A stretch of 64,000 nucleotides of DNA, from the NCBI GenBank assembly GCA_031316115.1, contig JALDRC010000005.1:1-64000 (forward strand), written 5' to 3'. This document shows, one piece after another, positions 36,277-46,236 of this stretch. The notes under the pieces were generated by a model. That model was not told where the DNA came from. It worked only from the letters and a program-made list of their open reading frames with translations, and made no database searches. A program made the position numbers and the translations under genes. The stretch is from Nitrososphaeraceae archaeon. GTDB taxonomy: Archaea; Thermoproteota; Nitrososphaeria; Nitrososphaerales; Nitrososphaeraceae. How positions within the stretch are numbered: position 1 is the first letter of the stretch; each line of letters opens with the position of its first letter.

Positions 36277-37545
36277 TTATTTTAGTCCTATTTCATTAAA
36301 GGTATTAATTTTAATTGATGGATTTCTTTTAATGTCAGCTAATCGATGACCTACTATCTGTGCTATTCCTGCTTTATCTGATGCGTCTATTAACCTTTGT
36401 GTGACTATACCGTCTAAGATAAGGACCTTCCCTCCTGTCGTATCATCTAATTTCTTTACTATTTCAGAAACAGGAACTTTAATTATTGTGTTCATTGAAC
36501 TATCCAAGAGTATTGCTTCAAGTGATTCATTGATTTGTGAATAGATTTCACGTATGACTGGATTATGTTCAATATTATCTTTAGAAGTATCATTTTCGAT
36601 AGCGACCGGTTCGATAATGTTTTGTTGTGATAAAACTTGCGGTACTTGCTGAGCAATTGTTTTTTCTTTATCACTTTTGTGATATTTTTTCTGCCCTGAG
36701 AATTGTGTGAGTTTACGAGATACAAGTTCCCCTTTTGGTGTCTCAGATATATTACCCAATATTTCGGATATTTCAAGAGGTGTACACTCTTCTACCTCTC
36801 TCCCCTGTGGAGCCCTGTAAACCTTTTCGATATTAACTAATCCTTGCAACTCCTTCAAGATCAAATCACCTGCACGATCTCCATCCAAAAATGCAATAAC
36901 TTTTTTACCATCTGTAAGAGTTTTGATACTTTCATCAATTTTTGCTCCTTCAATTGCTATAGCATTATCAAATCCTGCTCTCAGAAGGTTAATTACATCA
37001 GCTCGTCCTTCTACCAAAATAATCCATTCAGAGTTAAAAACACCTGTTCCGCAAGCTAGTTGAGCCTTACCGAAGGAAGTAAGCTTGCCAGGTTTACTAG
37101 CATCATAGACATCCTTAAGCATCTCTTCTCCTTCACTAATAGTTTTAGTTGCCCATTCTTGAACAATTTTTTTAGCTCTGTCAACGATAACTTTTTTCTT
37201 TATTGCTCTGATATCGTCTATTCCTGACAAAACAAATTGAGCTTGAAACGGTCCTACTTTGTCGATGCTTTCTATAGCTGCCGCGATAAGAGCTGCTGTA
37301 GAAATATCAGTACTCATTGGTATTAACGCGTCTCCCTTGGCAATATTTGATTTGGTATCTACATTAACTTCTATTCTACCAACTTTTGAGACCTTTTGTA
37401 ATTCATTTAAATTCATTTCAGGACCTAACAAACCTTCTGTCTGTCCAAATATAGCACCAATAATGTCTGCTTTTTCTACGAGTCCATCAACCTCGAAACT
37501 TAATTTAACGTGATATTTTACTATTCCAGTACTTGGCAAATCCAT
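36277..37545 (-). CDS. dnaG: archaeal DnaG-like protein, TOPRIM domain (422 aa)
   Basis: This is the archaeal DnaG primase homologue, often associated with the exosome. The N-terminal region (KYHVKLSFEVDGLVEKADIIGAIFGQTEGLLG, read in parts, residues 10-41) is the diagnostic archaeal DnaG start. The TOPRIM core follows with E179 (ILVEGRADV) and D221-x-D223 (AFLDGDRAGD). The C-terminal third (about 270-422) has a low-complexity linker and then a conserved end (GKVLILDGIVTQRLIDASDKAGI split). Length is normal. It is the first gene before ribK on the minus strand. Confidence 0.93.
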   Translation of the reverse strand: MDLPSTGIVKYHVKLSFEVDGLVEKADIIGAIFGQTEGLLGPEMNLNELQKVSKVGRIEVNVDTKSNIAKGDALIPMSTDISTAALIAAAIESIDKVGPFQAQFVLSGIDDIRAIKKKVIVDRAKKIVQEWATKTISEGEEMLKDVYDASKPGKLTSFGKAQLACGTGVFNSEWIILVEGRADVINLLRAGFDNAIAIEGAKIDESIKTLTDGKKVIAFLDGDRAGDLILKELQGLVNIEKVYRAPQGREVEECTPLEISEILGNISETPKGELVSRKLTQFSGQKKYHKSDKEKTIAQQVPQVLSQQNIIEPVAIENDTSKDNIEHNPVIREIYSQINESLEAILLDSSMNTIIKVPVSEIVKKLDDTTGGKVLILDGIVTQRLIDASDKAGIAQIVGHRLADIKRNPSIKINTFNEIGLK

Positions 37546-37791
37546 ACCCTCTTATTTATTGTAAAGTAAAAATAAGGTCAACTGGCACGCATATAAGTGC
37601 TTTGACTAATATTTTTGTATAAATCTTATATAACTTTAGTAAATTTGAACTTTTTTTTTAAAATTCATAATAAATATCTAATAAAATATATCATTATTTA
37701 TAGTTGTTAATTTTAAATCGTAATACATATCATAAATAATTGATGGAATGTAAAAATATTTTAGGTAAGAAATTATAATTTAATATCTCCA
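37546..37791. promoter_or_regulatory. divergent upstream region of dnaG and tatA
   Basis: This AT-rich segment separates the minus-strand dnaG start from the plus-strand tatA start and must hold both promoters. Several TATA-like runs are present, but I could not choose between them. Confidence 0.35.
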
Positions 37792-38142
37792 ATGGGCATA
37801 GGAGGATCTGAATGGATTATAATAATTTTAGTTACGATATTCCTGATTTTTGGATCCAAAAGATTACCAGAGATTTCAAGATTAATGGGAAGAGCAGTTG
37901 GTGAATACAATAAAGCTAAACAGAGTATAAATAAAGAGGTAAGGAATATTTCCAGTGCGAGTTCCGAGAATATCGAAGAGGCTAGTACTTCTAAAATAAC
38001 TAAGATTGCAAAAGGTCCAGTATCTTCTGAAAGAGAAAAACTAGAAATAATAGCAAAGTCATTGAATATAGATTTTGATGATAAATCAGACGAGGAACTC
38101 CGACTGATAATAGCAGAAAAAATGAAAAATAATAAAAACTAA
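37792..38142 (+). CDS. tatA: twin-arginine translocase subunit TatA-like (116 aa)
   Basis: The protein forms the protein-conducting element for export of folded proteins. It shows the TatA/E layout: a short N-terminus (MGIGGSEW), one membrane helix (about 8-22, IIIILVTIFLIF), the F-G hinge (FGSKRLPEISR) and an amphipathic helix (RLMGRAVGEYNKAKQ). The charged tail is longer than in small TatA proteins. No tatC lies nearby in the window. It is a single gene starting at ATG 37792. Confidence 0.9.
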   Translation: MGIGGSEWIIIILVTIFLIFGSKRLPEISRLMGRAVGEYNKAKQSINKEVRNISSASSENIEEASTSKITKIAKGPVSSEREKLEIIAKSLNIDFDDKSDEELRLIIAEKMKNNKN

Positions 38143-38447
38143 TGTATAAATTGTAATATGTATGCAGTTACCTAAAATTTTCTCAGATTAGTAAATGGAC
38201 ATTAGAAATTCAAAATTGCTATTTTAGGTCAATTTAGGTAAATTCCCTGTTATGATAATATTTATTGTAAATCTAATTGAGGAATATTCCTAAATCATAG
38301 ATATGAAAAGATAAGAGCAAGGGAATGAATATACATAGATTATTTTTAATAAATTATACAGATATATGTCCAGATAATTAAATCTACAGACTCATTATTA
38401 GATATATTTATTATTAACTATTCAATTAGATAGCTTGACACTAAAAT
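38143..38447. other. spacer upstream of glutamate dehydrogenase
   Basis: No gene is visible. A TATA-like TTAGATATATTTATTATTA at about 38397-38415 lies 33-50 bases before the start codon and probably contains the gdhA promoter. Confidence 0.4.
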
Positions 38448-39713
38448 ATGTCTTCGAATTTTAATGAAAAAATAAATCCATTTGAAGTAGCGTTAAAACA
38501 ATTAGAAGAAGCAGCCAAGATCATCAGTTTAGATAAAGGAATGTTAGATATTTTGGCTCATCCTAAAAGGGTATTGACCGTATCTCTTCCAGTCAAGATG
38601 GATGACGGATCTATCAAAGTCTTTACAGGATTTCGATCCCAACATAATGATGCACGAGGTCCACACAAAGGTGGAATTCGTTACCATCCAGATGTTACAA
38701 TAGAAGAAGTCAAAGCTTTGTCAATGTGGATGACATGGAAATGTGCAATAGCTGATATCCCTTACGGTGGCGGTAAAGGTGGGATAATTTGTAATCCCAA
38801 ATCTATGTCAGATAACGAACTTGAAAGATTGACCAGAAGATTTGCATATATGATTGCTGATATAATAGGTCCTCGTACAGATATTCCTGCGCCGGATGTA
38901 TATACTGGTGGAAAAGAAATGGCTTGGATAATGGATACATATTCTGCCCTAAAAGGCAATTATGGACAACCAGAAGTAATAACTGGAAAACCTATATCTG
39001 TAGGTGGTTCGTTAGGCAGAAATGAAGCCACAGGAAGAGGATTAGCATTTACTGTCAGGGAAGCAGCTAAAAAACTTAATATAAATATGAAGGAAGCTAC
39101 AATTGTTGTTCAAGGTTTTGGAAATGCAGGTCAATTTGCTTCAAAATTAGTAGAAGAACAAGGAGCTAAACTCATTGCTGTATCAGATTCTCAAGGATCT
39201 GTTCTGAACGATAATGGAATAAATGTAGATAGTGTAATAAAACACAAAAAAGAAACTGGATCGATTGTGGATTTTGAAGGATGTAGATCTATATCAAATG
39301 AAGAACTTTTGGAAACCGAGTGCACTATTTTAATACCGGCAGCATTAGAAAATCAGATTACTGAGAGGAACGCAGGTAAAATAAGAGCAAAGATAGTAGC
39401 AGAAGCAGCCAATGGCCCTACTACTCCCGAAGCAGATGAAATACTATACAATAACAAGATACTGACAATACCAGATGTTCTTGCAAATGGAGGAGGAGTA
39501 ACTGTATCTTACTTTGAATGGTTACAAAATTTGAGAAGAGATTATTGGACAGAAGAAGAAGTGAATAACAGACTAGAAAAAAATATAACCAAATCATTTC
39601 ACGATGTTTATGAAACTCATGACAAATATAATGTGGATATGAGAAAAGCTGCAACTGTTCTTGCGATAAATAGAGTAGCTGAGGCAACAAAGATCAGAGG
39701 AATTTGGCCATAA
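38448..39713 (+). CDS. gdhA: glutamate dehydrogenase (421 aa)
   Basis: The enzyme interconverts glutamate and 2-oxoglutarate plus ammonia, a main ammonium assimilation route. Catalytic lysines and motifs are present: GPHKGGIRYH (K74), MTWKCAIADIPYGGGKGG (K98, K110), and PAPDVYTGGKEMAW. The Rossmann dinucleotide motif is VVQGFGNAGQFA (about 223-234). Length is typical for archaeal hexameric Glu dehydrogenases. It stands alone with a clear spacer upstream. In an ammonia-oxidizing archaeon this would draw from the same ammonium pool as the energy metabolism. Coenzyme preference cannot be read with certainty. Confidence 0.95.
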   Translation: MSSNFNEKINPFEVALKQLEEAAKIISLDKGMLDILAHPKRVLTVSLPVKMDDGSIKVFTGFRSQHNDARGPHKGGIRYHPDVTIEEVKALSMWMTWKCAIADIPYGGGKGGIICNPKSMSDNELERLTRRFAYMIADIIGPRTDIPAPDVYTGGKEMAWIMDTYSALKGNYGQPEVITGKPISVGGSLGRNEATGRGLAFTVREAAKKLNINMKEATIVVQGFGNAGQFASKLVEEQGAKLIAVSDSQGSVLNDNGINVDSVIKHKKETGSIVDFEGCRSISNEELLETECTILIPAALENQITERNAGKIRAKIVAEAANGPTTPEADEILYNNKILTIPDVLANGGGVTVSYFEWLQNLRRDYWTEEEVNNRLEKNITKSFHDVYETHDKYNVDMRKAATVLAINRVAEATKIRGIWP

Positions 39714-39877
39714 ATATAAAATAACAAGAAATTTCAACGGATAATTTTATTTTTCCAATCTCAACTTTTATTTATCAAAACTCAACAATAAAATTTCAAA
39801 TTATTTTAATGACATTCTAGGTTTTTCCACCTAATAAAATTAATGTAATTATATAATTGATATAAAAAATAAATATA

Positions 39878-40228
39878 CTAATCGGTAGAGAATGAATGAC
39901 CACATGAACAGCTTTTTGTAACATTAGGATTATTTATCTTGAAGCCAGATCCCATAAGACTATCTATATAATCTATATTGGCTCCATTTAGGTATCTTTT
40001 GCTGTAGGTATCAATCAAAATTTTTACTCCATTTTGTTCTATTACATGATCATCTTCTTCTGAATTTTCTTCAAATCCCATTCCATAAGATAATCCTGAA
40101 CACCCCCCTCCAGTTACATAAACGCGTAAGAAAAGATTGTCTTTCCCTTCTTGCTTCATAAACTCTGCAACTTTTTCTGCAGCTTTTGGAGTAACAGTTA
40201 TTGTTTCTGATTGTTGAACATTTTCCAT
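39878..40228 (-). CDS. HesB/IscA-type iron-sulphur carrier (116 aa)
   Basis: This is an A-type carrier that delivers Fe-S clusters to target proteins. The three conserved Cys are present: GGGCSGLSYGM and the C-terminal SCSCGHSF. I chose the start at ATG 40228 (MENVQQSETITV), which opens the fold directly. A longer frame to 40309 would add 27 untypical residues and overlap the acyl-CoA synthetase gene. The gene follows the synthetase on the same strand at about 53 bases. It is a normal-length member of the family. Confidence 0.88.
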   Translation of the reverse strand: MENVQQSETITVTPKAAEKVAEFMKQEGKDNLFLRVYVTGGGCSGLSYGMGFEENSEEDDHVIEQNGVKILIDTYSKRYLNGANIDYIDSLMGSGFKINNPNVTKSCSCGHSFSTD

Positions 40229-40281
40229 AATATTTAAAATATCGTTTGAAACAATATAAGTTTTACGTGATTTGTAAGAGG

Positions 40282-42399
40282 TTAATTGGGGTTTGTTAGT
40301 TTTGACCATTGTGCTAAACTTCCGGCAGCTGTTACCCAGGAAATTACTGAATGATATACTGGTACGTTATTTTTTTCTATACGTGTTGAAATATCTTGAG
40401 TAAAAGGACCTCCTAGTGCTCCTATCAAAATAGGTTTTTTCTTCATATTTTGGAATTCAGATAAAATATCTACAATATCCTCTTCTAAAGGATCATCTTG
40501 AAATACAAACCAAGGCATGATGATATCTATTTCTGGATCATCTAAGAAAGTCTGGATAGCGAATTTATAGTCATCTGCATTTGCTGATCCAGTTACATCC
40601 AAAGGATTACCTATCACATATGTTGGAGGATAATGTTCATGAAATTTTTTCTTGCTTTCTTCGCTTAATTCTGCTATTTTTAATCCTAACCTTTCAAAAT
40701 GATCTATCGCGGCTATTATGGGTCCAGCTCCATTAGTTACCATTGCTACCCTATTTCCTTTGGGAATTGGTTGCAAAGTTAAAGCTTTTAATGAACCAGT
40801 TAATTCTTCATAACTATCAACAGAAATGATTCCTGACTGATCGAACGCACCCTTAACAACGGAATATGAACCTCCTAATGATCCAGTATGGGAGGCAGCT
40901 TGTTTAGCACCTCGTTGTGATCTGCCATTTTTAAATACGACTATGGGTTTTTTCTTGTCTTTTATTACTTTTTTAGCAGTATTCATGAATTTCCTTCCAT
41001 CACCAAGTCCCTCTACATATAATCCAATAACAGAAGTTTCAGGATCATCTGCCAAATACCATATCATATCTGCCTCGTCTACGTCTGAACGATTTCCATA
41101 TGAAATCATCTTGCTCATTCCAAACGAATCTGAAGTTTCCATAAATGCAATTCCAATAGTACCACTTTGTGAAAGGAATGCCACATTTCCATTTTTAGGT
41201 CTTAGCATTCGATCATGTCCCTGAAAAGCACAATCCAGTCTATTTTCACCATTAAACATACCTATACAATTTGGTCCTATTATTCTGACATTTAATTTTG
41301 AAGACAGGTTTTTGATTCTTTGTTCTATATCTGCTCGTTCTCCCCCCAGTTCTTTTCCGCCTCCAGAGATTATTACCATATTATGTATTCCTTTTTTTCC
41401 GCATGTTTCTAGGATATCAGGAACGAATTTTAGATCCACAGTAACTATTACTAAGTCCACTTGTTCAGAGATTTCATCTAAATTTTTATATGCTTTTAAA
41501 CCGAGTATTTCATCATATCCTTTAGCATTAATAGGAAAAATAGTACCTTTATAATCATATTTTGATAGGCTTTTAAGAACAGAATTACCTACTTTGCCTT
41601 CTTCTGGAGAGGCTCCCACTAACGCTATCGTTTTAGCATTAAAGAATTTATTCATATAGTTTGAATCTGGAACAGATTTTGAGACAGGGTCCTGTAAATT
41701 TGTATTTAAAAGAATTTTGGCATCTACTACATAGTAATTCTGTGGATATGCGATAATTGGATTAAAGTCTACGCTATCAATATATTTTGCCATATCTATC
41801 CCTAATTTACCAATTTTGACAATAGCATCACTTAAAATATTTAGATCAACAGGTTCTGATCCTCGAAATCCTTTTAAAATTTTATTTCCTTTTAAATCAT
41901 TAAACATTTCCATAGCATCCTCTTTTGTAATTGGAAGTACTCTGAAAGATACATCTTTGAATAATTCTGTATAAATGCCTCCTAGTCCTAGCATTATTAC
42001 AGGACCAAATTGAGGGTCATTTTGTAAACCTACTATTAATTCCACTCCCTTAGGAACCATCTTTTCAAGTAATACTCCTTTAACGTCATATTCTTTCGAA
42101 AGGCGATTATACATATCTAGAAATGATTCTTTTGCCTCTTCTTCATTTTTTATTCCAACTTTAACTCCTTGTACATCAGTCTTATGCAAAATTTGATCTG
42201 ATACTATCTTTGCAACTATTGGGAATCCAATTTCCTTTGCCTTTGATGAAGCTTCAGAATCGCTTGTAACTAAAGAATATTCTGGAACATTTATGCCGTA
42301 TTCAGAGAGAATAATCTTCGCAGATTCCTCAGTGATTATTTTATTTCCTTTCTTAATAGTGTCCTCAAAAATTCCTCGTACTTTTTCCCCATCTACCAT
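40282..42399 (-). CDS. ADP-forming acyl-CoA synthetase, fused beta-alpha subunits (705 aa)
   Basis: This is an acetyl-CoA synthetase (ADP-forming) family enzyme that couples CoA-ester formation to ATP use. The N-terminal ATP-grasp domain (about 1-235: [20 protein letters not shown] in part, [23 protein letters not shown]) precedes the CoA-binding domain (about 255 onward: [17 protein letters not shown]) and the ligase domain. A conserved [10 protein letters not shown] segment (H504) occurs, and [11 protein letters not shown] lies before it. In Nitrososphaeria, fused enzymes of this size activate 4-hydroxybutyrate or 3-hydroxypropionate in the CO2-fixation cycle; such a role is likely, but the substrate is not proven here. 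Confidence 0.83.
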   Translation of the reverse strand: MVDGEKVRGIFEDTIKKGNKIITEESAKIILSEYGINVPEYSLVTSDSEASSKAKEIGFPIVAKIVSDQILHKTDVQGVKVGIKNEEEAKESFLDMYNRLSKEYDVKGVLLEKMVPKGVELIVGLQNDPQFGPVIMLGLGGIYTELFKDVSFRVLPITKEDAMEMFNDLKGNKILKGFRGSEPVDLNILSDAIVKIGKLGIDMAKYIDSVDFNPIIAYPQNYYVVDAKILLNTNLQDPVSKSVPDSNYMNKFFNAKTIALVGASPEEGKVGNSVLKSLSKYDYKGTIFPINAKGYDEILGLKAYKNLDEISEQVDLVIVTVDLKFVPDILETCGKKGIHNMVIISGGGKELGGERADIEQRIKNLSSKLNVRIIGPNCIGMFNGENRLDCAFQGHDRMLRPKNGNVAFLSQSGTIGIAFMETSDSFGMSKMISYGNRSDVDEADMIWYLADDPETSVIGLYVEGLGDGRKFMNTAKKVIKDKKKPIVVFKNGRSQRGAKQAASHTGSLGGSYSVVKGAFDQSGIISVDSYEELTGSLKALTLQPIPKGNRVAMVTNGAGPIIAAIDHFERLGLKIAELSEESKKKFHEHYPPTYVIGNPLDVTGSANADDYKFAIQTFLDDPEIDIIMPWFVFQDDPLEEDIVDILSEFQNMKKKPILIGALGGPFTQDISTRIEKNNVPVYHSVISWVTAAGSLAQWSKLTNPN

Positions 42400-42469
42400 A
42401 GAAATACGAAAAAACTTTAGTATAGTTTCTAATTAACTTTACTTATTATTCAATATTATTTAGTAAAAA

Positions 42470-43105
42470 TTAATGAATCTCTGACCTATTATTATTACTT
42501 ATCTTTTCTAAGTATCCAATAAGTAATGTCCTTCTAGATTCCTCAGTGATCAATTCTCTTGTATTTTCTATTAAAATTCTGCAAACATCTAATTTTTTTC
42601 TAATGCCAGATACAAAGTTATCGTATACAGCAAAGTGATATAAAGCATTATAGATTTCTTGCATCTGAGCAAATAAATTTTCAGCTTTTTGATAATCTCC
42701 GATTCTAATTTTGTCATATACCATCCTTTTAATTTCACCTATGCTATCTAAAAAACCTAGAAGATAGGATTGACTAGATACTTTCATTTCCTCTAAACTA
42801 GGAATTGGTCTATCTTCTGCAATAGATAGAATGATACTTGCTTCCACTAATTCTTGTTCAGAATTAGATAAATATCGTGATAAATCTTGTTTGGCAAAAT
42901 TTTGTAATGAAAAGTATAGTTCTTTTGCTTTGTTCAATTTTATTTTACTTTCATCAGTGTTGTTCTGATGTATGTCTATGATGGTTTGACTACATAATTT
43001 TATTAATTCTCGAGATTCCTTTATTAGATGTTCGCGTCTATTTTCTACATTTTTGAATTCCTCATTTATGATGTTTAAGGAAGATTTAATATTTGGAGGT
43101 AGCAC
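42470..43105 (-). CDS. translin-family protein (211 aa)
   Basis: This is an all-helical protein of the translin type that binds single-stranded RNA or DNA and, with trax in eukaryotes, forms a nuclease. It shows the N-terminal heptad-rich region (ENRREHLIKESRELIKLCSQT), the middle segment SEQELVEASIILSIAEDRPIPS, and LLGFLDSIGEIKRM (about 113-126), all typical of archaeal translin homologues. No membrane segment is present. It is upstream of the Hjc gene on the opposite strand. Function in archaea is not settled. Confidence 0.82.
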   Translation of the reverse strand: MLPPNIKSSLNIINEEFKNVENRREHLIKESRELIKLCSQTIIDIHQNNTDESKIKLNKAKELYFSLQNFAKQDLSRYLSNSEQELVEASIILSIAEDRPIPSLEEMKVSSQSYLLGFLDSIGEIKRMVYDKIRIGDYQKAENLFAQMQEIYNALYHFAVYDNFVSGIRKKLDVCRILIENTRELITEESRRTLLIGYLEKISNNNRSEIH

Positions 43106-43180
43106 AAATTGGTTTGATCTTTTTATAATATTATCTTTTATTATTGTTCATATTATTGAAATGTGAACCAAGGTTTTAAC

Positions 43181-43204
43181 ATGGGAAAAATAAAGAAAAT
43201 TTAA
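43181..43204 (+). other. short upstream ORF before hjc
   Basis: ATGGGAAAAATAAAG starts an eight-codon frame (MGKIKKI, stop TAA at 43202-43204) that ends one base before the GTG start of hjc, which begins with GTGGGAAATATACG. The two starts look alike, so it may be a small duplication or a decoy initiation site. Confidence 0.35.
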
Positions 43205-43205
43205 C

Positions 43206-43721
43206 GTGGGAAATATACGTAGGAGTAGAGGATATAGTTATGAATATCTTATTGTTAAAAGATTAAATAATAAACAATGGATAGCAAAGAGACTCGGAGG
43301 ATCAAGTGTTGGTTTGCCGGATATTGTTGCAGTTAATAATTATAAAGAAATTTTACTAGCTATTGAAGCCAAATCTGGAACTGGGGATGCATTATATGTC
43401 CCAAGTGACCAAATAGAGAGATGTTTTTCAATTATAAAGATGTTTAATCATTATAGTAATAAGCATGTTATTCTAGCCTTCAAATTTTTACGTAAAAAAA
43501 GGTTTAGAAGGAAAAATGCCACTGTATACGAGAGCAGGAGACTCGTTGAATATTACAAAATAGTAGATATTTTGGGGGGAAAGAAAAAAATTCCACAAAT
43601 CAAATGTAATTACATTGGTGAAACATTTATGGTTTCAGAAAGATTTACGAAACAAATTGAATTTCCCGAATTTAAAATGCCTTTTCAAACAAATATAAGA
43701 ATTGTTAATAATAAAGTATAG
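43206..43721 (+). CDS. hjc: Holliday junction resolvase Hjc (171 aa)
   Basis: This is a structure-specific endonuclease that resolves four-way junctions in recombination and fork repair. The restriction-enzyme-like active site is visible: E13 (GYSYEYLIVK), D39 (GLPDIVAV) and E54-x-K56 (AIEAKSG). Length is slightly above the usual 120-150 because of a longer C-terminus. The start codon is GTG at 43206. The neighbour 12 bases downstream is the NAD(P)HX epimerase gene, so both probably share a transcript. Confidence 0.93.
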   Translation: MGNIRRSRGYSYEYLIVKRLNNKQWIAKRLGGSSVGLPDIVAVNNYKEILLAIEAKSGTGDALYVPSDQIERCFSIIKMFNHYSNKHVILAFKFLRKKRFRRKNATVYESRRLVEYYKIVDILGGKKKIPQIKCNYIGETFMVSERFTKQIEFPEFKMPFQTNIRIVNNKV

Positions 43722-43733
43722 ATCGAATAGAAA

Positions 43734-44468
43734 ATGATTATCCAAGTTAAAAACCTGAATAAATATGACATTGACATAAGACAAAGATTCGAAGAGTTTT
43801 CTATTAGTTCTGAACAAATGTACAAGATTGAAGATATAGGTCACAACATTTTTGGTATGAAAAAAGTTTTAATGATGGAAAATGCAGGATATGGTATTGT
43901 CGAATTCATACTAAAGAAGTTTAAAAATATAGAGAATTTAAAAATAACGGCAATTTGTGGAACTGGGAATAATGGTGGCGATGCTATGGTTGCAGCTAGA
44001 CATTTATCTATTTATTGTAAAAACCAGATAAATGTAATTTTGCTAGGAAAAGTTAATAGAATAAAAACTGAAGAAGCTTCAATGAATTTTGAAACAATAA
44101 ATAAAATGAAAAAATCAATAAAACTAGAAATTTTTGAGGATTTAAATTCAAAAATCAAAAATAATATAATAAAATCAGATATAATAATAGATGGAGTTTT
44201 CGGAACTGGAATACAAGGAGATATCAAATATCCACATTCAATTGCTATTGATTTAATAAATAAATCTCAAGCTTATACTATTGCAGTAGATATTCCTTCA
44301 GGTTTAAACCCCAATACAGGAGAGATAAATTCTAATTGTGTTAGAGCTGACAGTACTATTACTTTTCATCGAGTTAAAAATGGCCTTTTGAATAATAAAA
44401 AGTATACAGGGGTAATCTATTTGAAGAAAATTGGATTACCGAAAGAAGTGGAGGATGATATTTTTTAA
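43734..44468 (+). CDS. nnrE: NAD(P)H-hydrate epimerase (244 aa)
   Basis: The enzyme repairs damaged hydrated NAD(P)H by equilibrating the R and S epimers. It carries the YjeF N-terminal domain. GTGNNGGDAMVAARHL (about 81-96) is the signature. IIDGVFGTG and VDIPSGLNPNTG hold the substrate- and cation-binding residues. The partner dehydratase domain (YjeF C-terminal, NnrD) is absent from this gene and from its neighbours. The next gene starts one base after its stop (44470), so translation is likely coupled. Confidence 0.88.
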   Translation: MIIQVKNLNKYDIDIRQRFEEFSISSEQMYKIEDIGHNIFGMKKVLMMENAGYGIVEFILKKFKNIENLKITAICGTGNNGGDAMVAARHLSIYCKNQINVILLGKVNRIKTEEASMNFETINKMKKSIKLEIFEDLNSKIKNNIIKSDIIIDGVFGTGIQGDIKYPHSIAIDLINKSQAYTIAVDIPSGLNPNTGEINSNCVRADSTITFHRVKNGLLNNKKYTGVIYLKKIGLPKEVEDDIF

Positions 44469-44469
44469 T

Positions 44470-45087
44470 ATGACTTTTGTTGTAGAACAGATTCAAGTAG
44501 GACAAATGGAAAATTTTACTTATCTTGTAATAGATAAAGACGAAAAAGAAATAGCAGTTATAGATCCTTCATGGGATTTAGAGAAAATATTTGAAATTAT
44601 CAAGAAAAATTCCTATCATGTAAAATACATAATAAATACACATTCTCATTTTGACCACATATTAGGGAATGAACAGATAGCCACTATTACTAAATGCCAA
44701 ATAATTCAACACGAAAATTCAAAGGATAAACATGATATCTCAGTAAAAGATAAGGATATAATTAAAGTTGGAAAGATAACAATGGAAGTAATATCTACTC
44801 CTGGACATTCAAAAGATAGTATTTGTCTGATAATTAATTCACAAATTATTATTACAGGAGATACATTATTTGTGGGAAATTGTGGCCGAATAGATTTACC
44901 AGGAGGAGACATTAACGATATGTATGAAAGTCTATTTGGAAAGATAATTAAGTTAAATGACGATTTAATAGTTTATCCCGGACATAATTATGGAAATAAA
45001 CCTGTTTCAACTATAGGAGAAGAAAAGAAGAATAATTATGTTCTATCGCCAAGAACTAAAAATGAATTTATTGAATTGATGTATTGA
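44470..45087 (+). CDS. MBL-fold hydrolase, glyoxalase II-like (205 aa)
   Basis: The zinc ligands are H58-S-H60-F-D62-H63, a His in STPGHSKDS, an Asp in GDTLFVG and a His in YPGHNYG. This order is that of hydroxyacylglutathione-hydrolase-like proteins. I set the start at ATG 44470 (MTFVVEQIQVGQMENFTYLV), which opens with the usual first strand, rather than the in-frame ATG at 44431 inside the upstream gene. The substrate is probably a thioester or persulphide but is not known. It sits between nnrE and cobT without gaps, so the cluster seems co-expressed. Confidence 0.87.
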   Translation: MTFVVEQIQVGQMENFTYLVIDKDEKEIAVIDPSWDLEKIFEIIKKNSYHVKYIINTHSHFDHILGNEQIATITKCQIIQHENSKDKHDISVKDKDIIKVGKITMEVISTPGHSKDSICLIINSQIIITGDTLFVGNCGRIDLPGGDINDMYESLFGKIIKLNDDLIVYPGHNYGNKPVSTIGEEKKNNYVLSPRTKNEFIELMY

Positions 45088-46214
45088 GAATAAAACATAT
45101 GGAACGTCTTTTTGAGGATATAATAGTAGTTAATAATTTAATAGATGTTAAAGAAATAAAGATTATTAATCCTATATTTATATGTGTCATTTCTCATACA
45201 GAAACTAGTAGAATACCAGGATTAACTATAGCTGGAGCTAACTTAGACTTGATCCAACAAACTCCTACTGCAGATGCAGAATTTCTTTATTATGGAAAAT
45301 GTAAATGTATTAATGGAGTGCCAGCAACTCCTGATGGAAAACCTACACCTGCCATCATCACTAGAACAGCTCTGAATATAGCTTCAATACCATTTTTGGT
45401 AGTAGATGCAGGTGTAAAAATTAAACCATCAATTCCATTTTATTCATTTGATTTGCATTGTGGTAACAATATTCTAAATAATTTAGCTATGATTCTTGAA
45501 GATGTAAAGAAAGGATATCAATATGGAAGAATTTTGGGTGAACAATTAACAAAGAGCAATGATTTAGTTATTTTAGGTGAAAGTATACCTTCAGGTACAA
45601 CGACAGCCCTAGGAGTGTTATTATCTTTAGGAATAGATGCCATTAATAAAACTAGTAGTAGTATGCCATGTAATCCACATGAATTGAAAAATCAGGTAAT
45701 TCGAAGTAGTATGCAAAGACATAACATCAAATTTGGGGAGTTTAAAAACAAACCATTTACTGCAATTTCATATATGGGAGATCCGATGATTCCATCTGTT
45801 GCAGGAATAGCTTCTGGAGTGCTTGATAATGGAGGAAGAGTAATGCTAGCTGGCGGGACACAAATGTGTGCAGTATTGGCATTTTTAAAGTGCCTTAAAA
45901 TCAATACCAAAAATATATCGATCGGTACTACTAAGTATATATTAGATGATTCTCAGGCTGGTTTTGAAGAATTAGTATATTCAATAGATAAAGAAATAGG
46001 TGTTTTGGCGGTTGATCTGCATATGAAAGAATCGAGTAAAAGAGGCTTAAAAGCATTTTCTGAGGGTTTCGTAAAAGAGGGCGTAGGTGCAGGAGGAGTA
46101 TCGATTGCATCGATTCTTAAAATGAAAGGGAAAATTAATGGTTCAAAACTTTTAAAAAGGATAGAGGAGGAGTATCAATTAAAAATAGGACAATTTTTTT
46201 CAGGAAGGATGTAA
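45084..46214 (+). CDS. cobT: archaeal CobT-type nicotinate-nucleotide dimethylbenzimidazole phosphoribosyltransferase (376 aa)
   Basis: The enzyme activates the lower ligand for cobalamin by transferring ribose phosphate from nicotinate mononucleotide. It matches the archaeal subfamily (TIGR00303-like). Landmarks are ISHTETSRIPGLTIAGA (about 32-48), TPDGKPTPAIITRTAL, GESIPSGTTTALGVLLSLG, AISYMGDPMIPSVAGIA and ASGVLDNGGRVMLAGGTQM. The TTG at 45084 overlaps the previous stop by four bases (TTGA). An ATG at 45099 is the alternative start. Nitrososphaeria are known cobalamin makers, so the assignment fits the lineage. Confidence 0.87.
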   Translation: MRIKHMERLFEDIIVVNNLIDVKEIKIINPIFICVISHTETSRIPGLTIAGANLDLIQQTPTADAEFLYYGKCKCINGVPATPDGKPTPAIITRTALNIASIPFLVVDAGVKIKPSIPFYSFDLHCGNNILNNLAMILEDVKKGYQYGRILGEQLTKSNDLVILGESIPSGTTTALGVLLSLGIDAINKTSSSMPCNPHELKNQVIRSSMQRHNIKFGEFKNKPFTAISYMGDPMIPSVAGIASGVLDNGGRVMLAGGTQMCAVLAFLKCLKINTKNISIGTTKYILDDSQAGFEELVYSIDKEIGVLAVDLHMKESSKRGLKAFSEGFVKEGVGAGGVSIASILKMKGKINGSKLLKRIEEEYQLKIGQFFSGRM

Positions 46215-46236
46215 ATATATAATTTACTATTTTTAG

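Noticed and set aside
39878-40309. Longer N-terminus for the IscA-type protein
   Set aside because: The extra 27 residues overlap the acyl-CoA synthetase gene and are untypical; ATG at 40228 opens the conserved fold.
44431-44469. Upstream start for the glyoxalase II-like gene
   Set aside because: It would lie inside nnrE; ATG 44470 directly precedes the first strand of the MBL fold.
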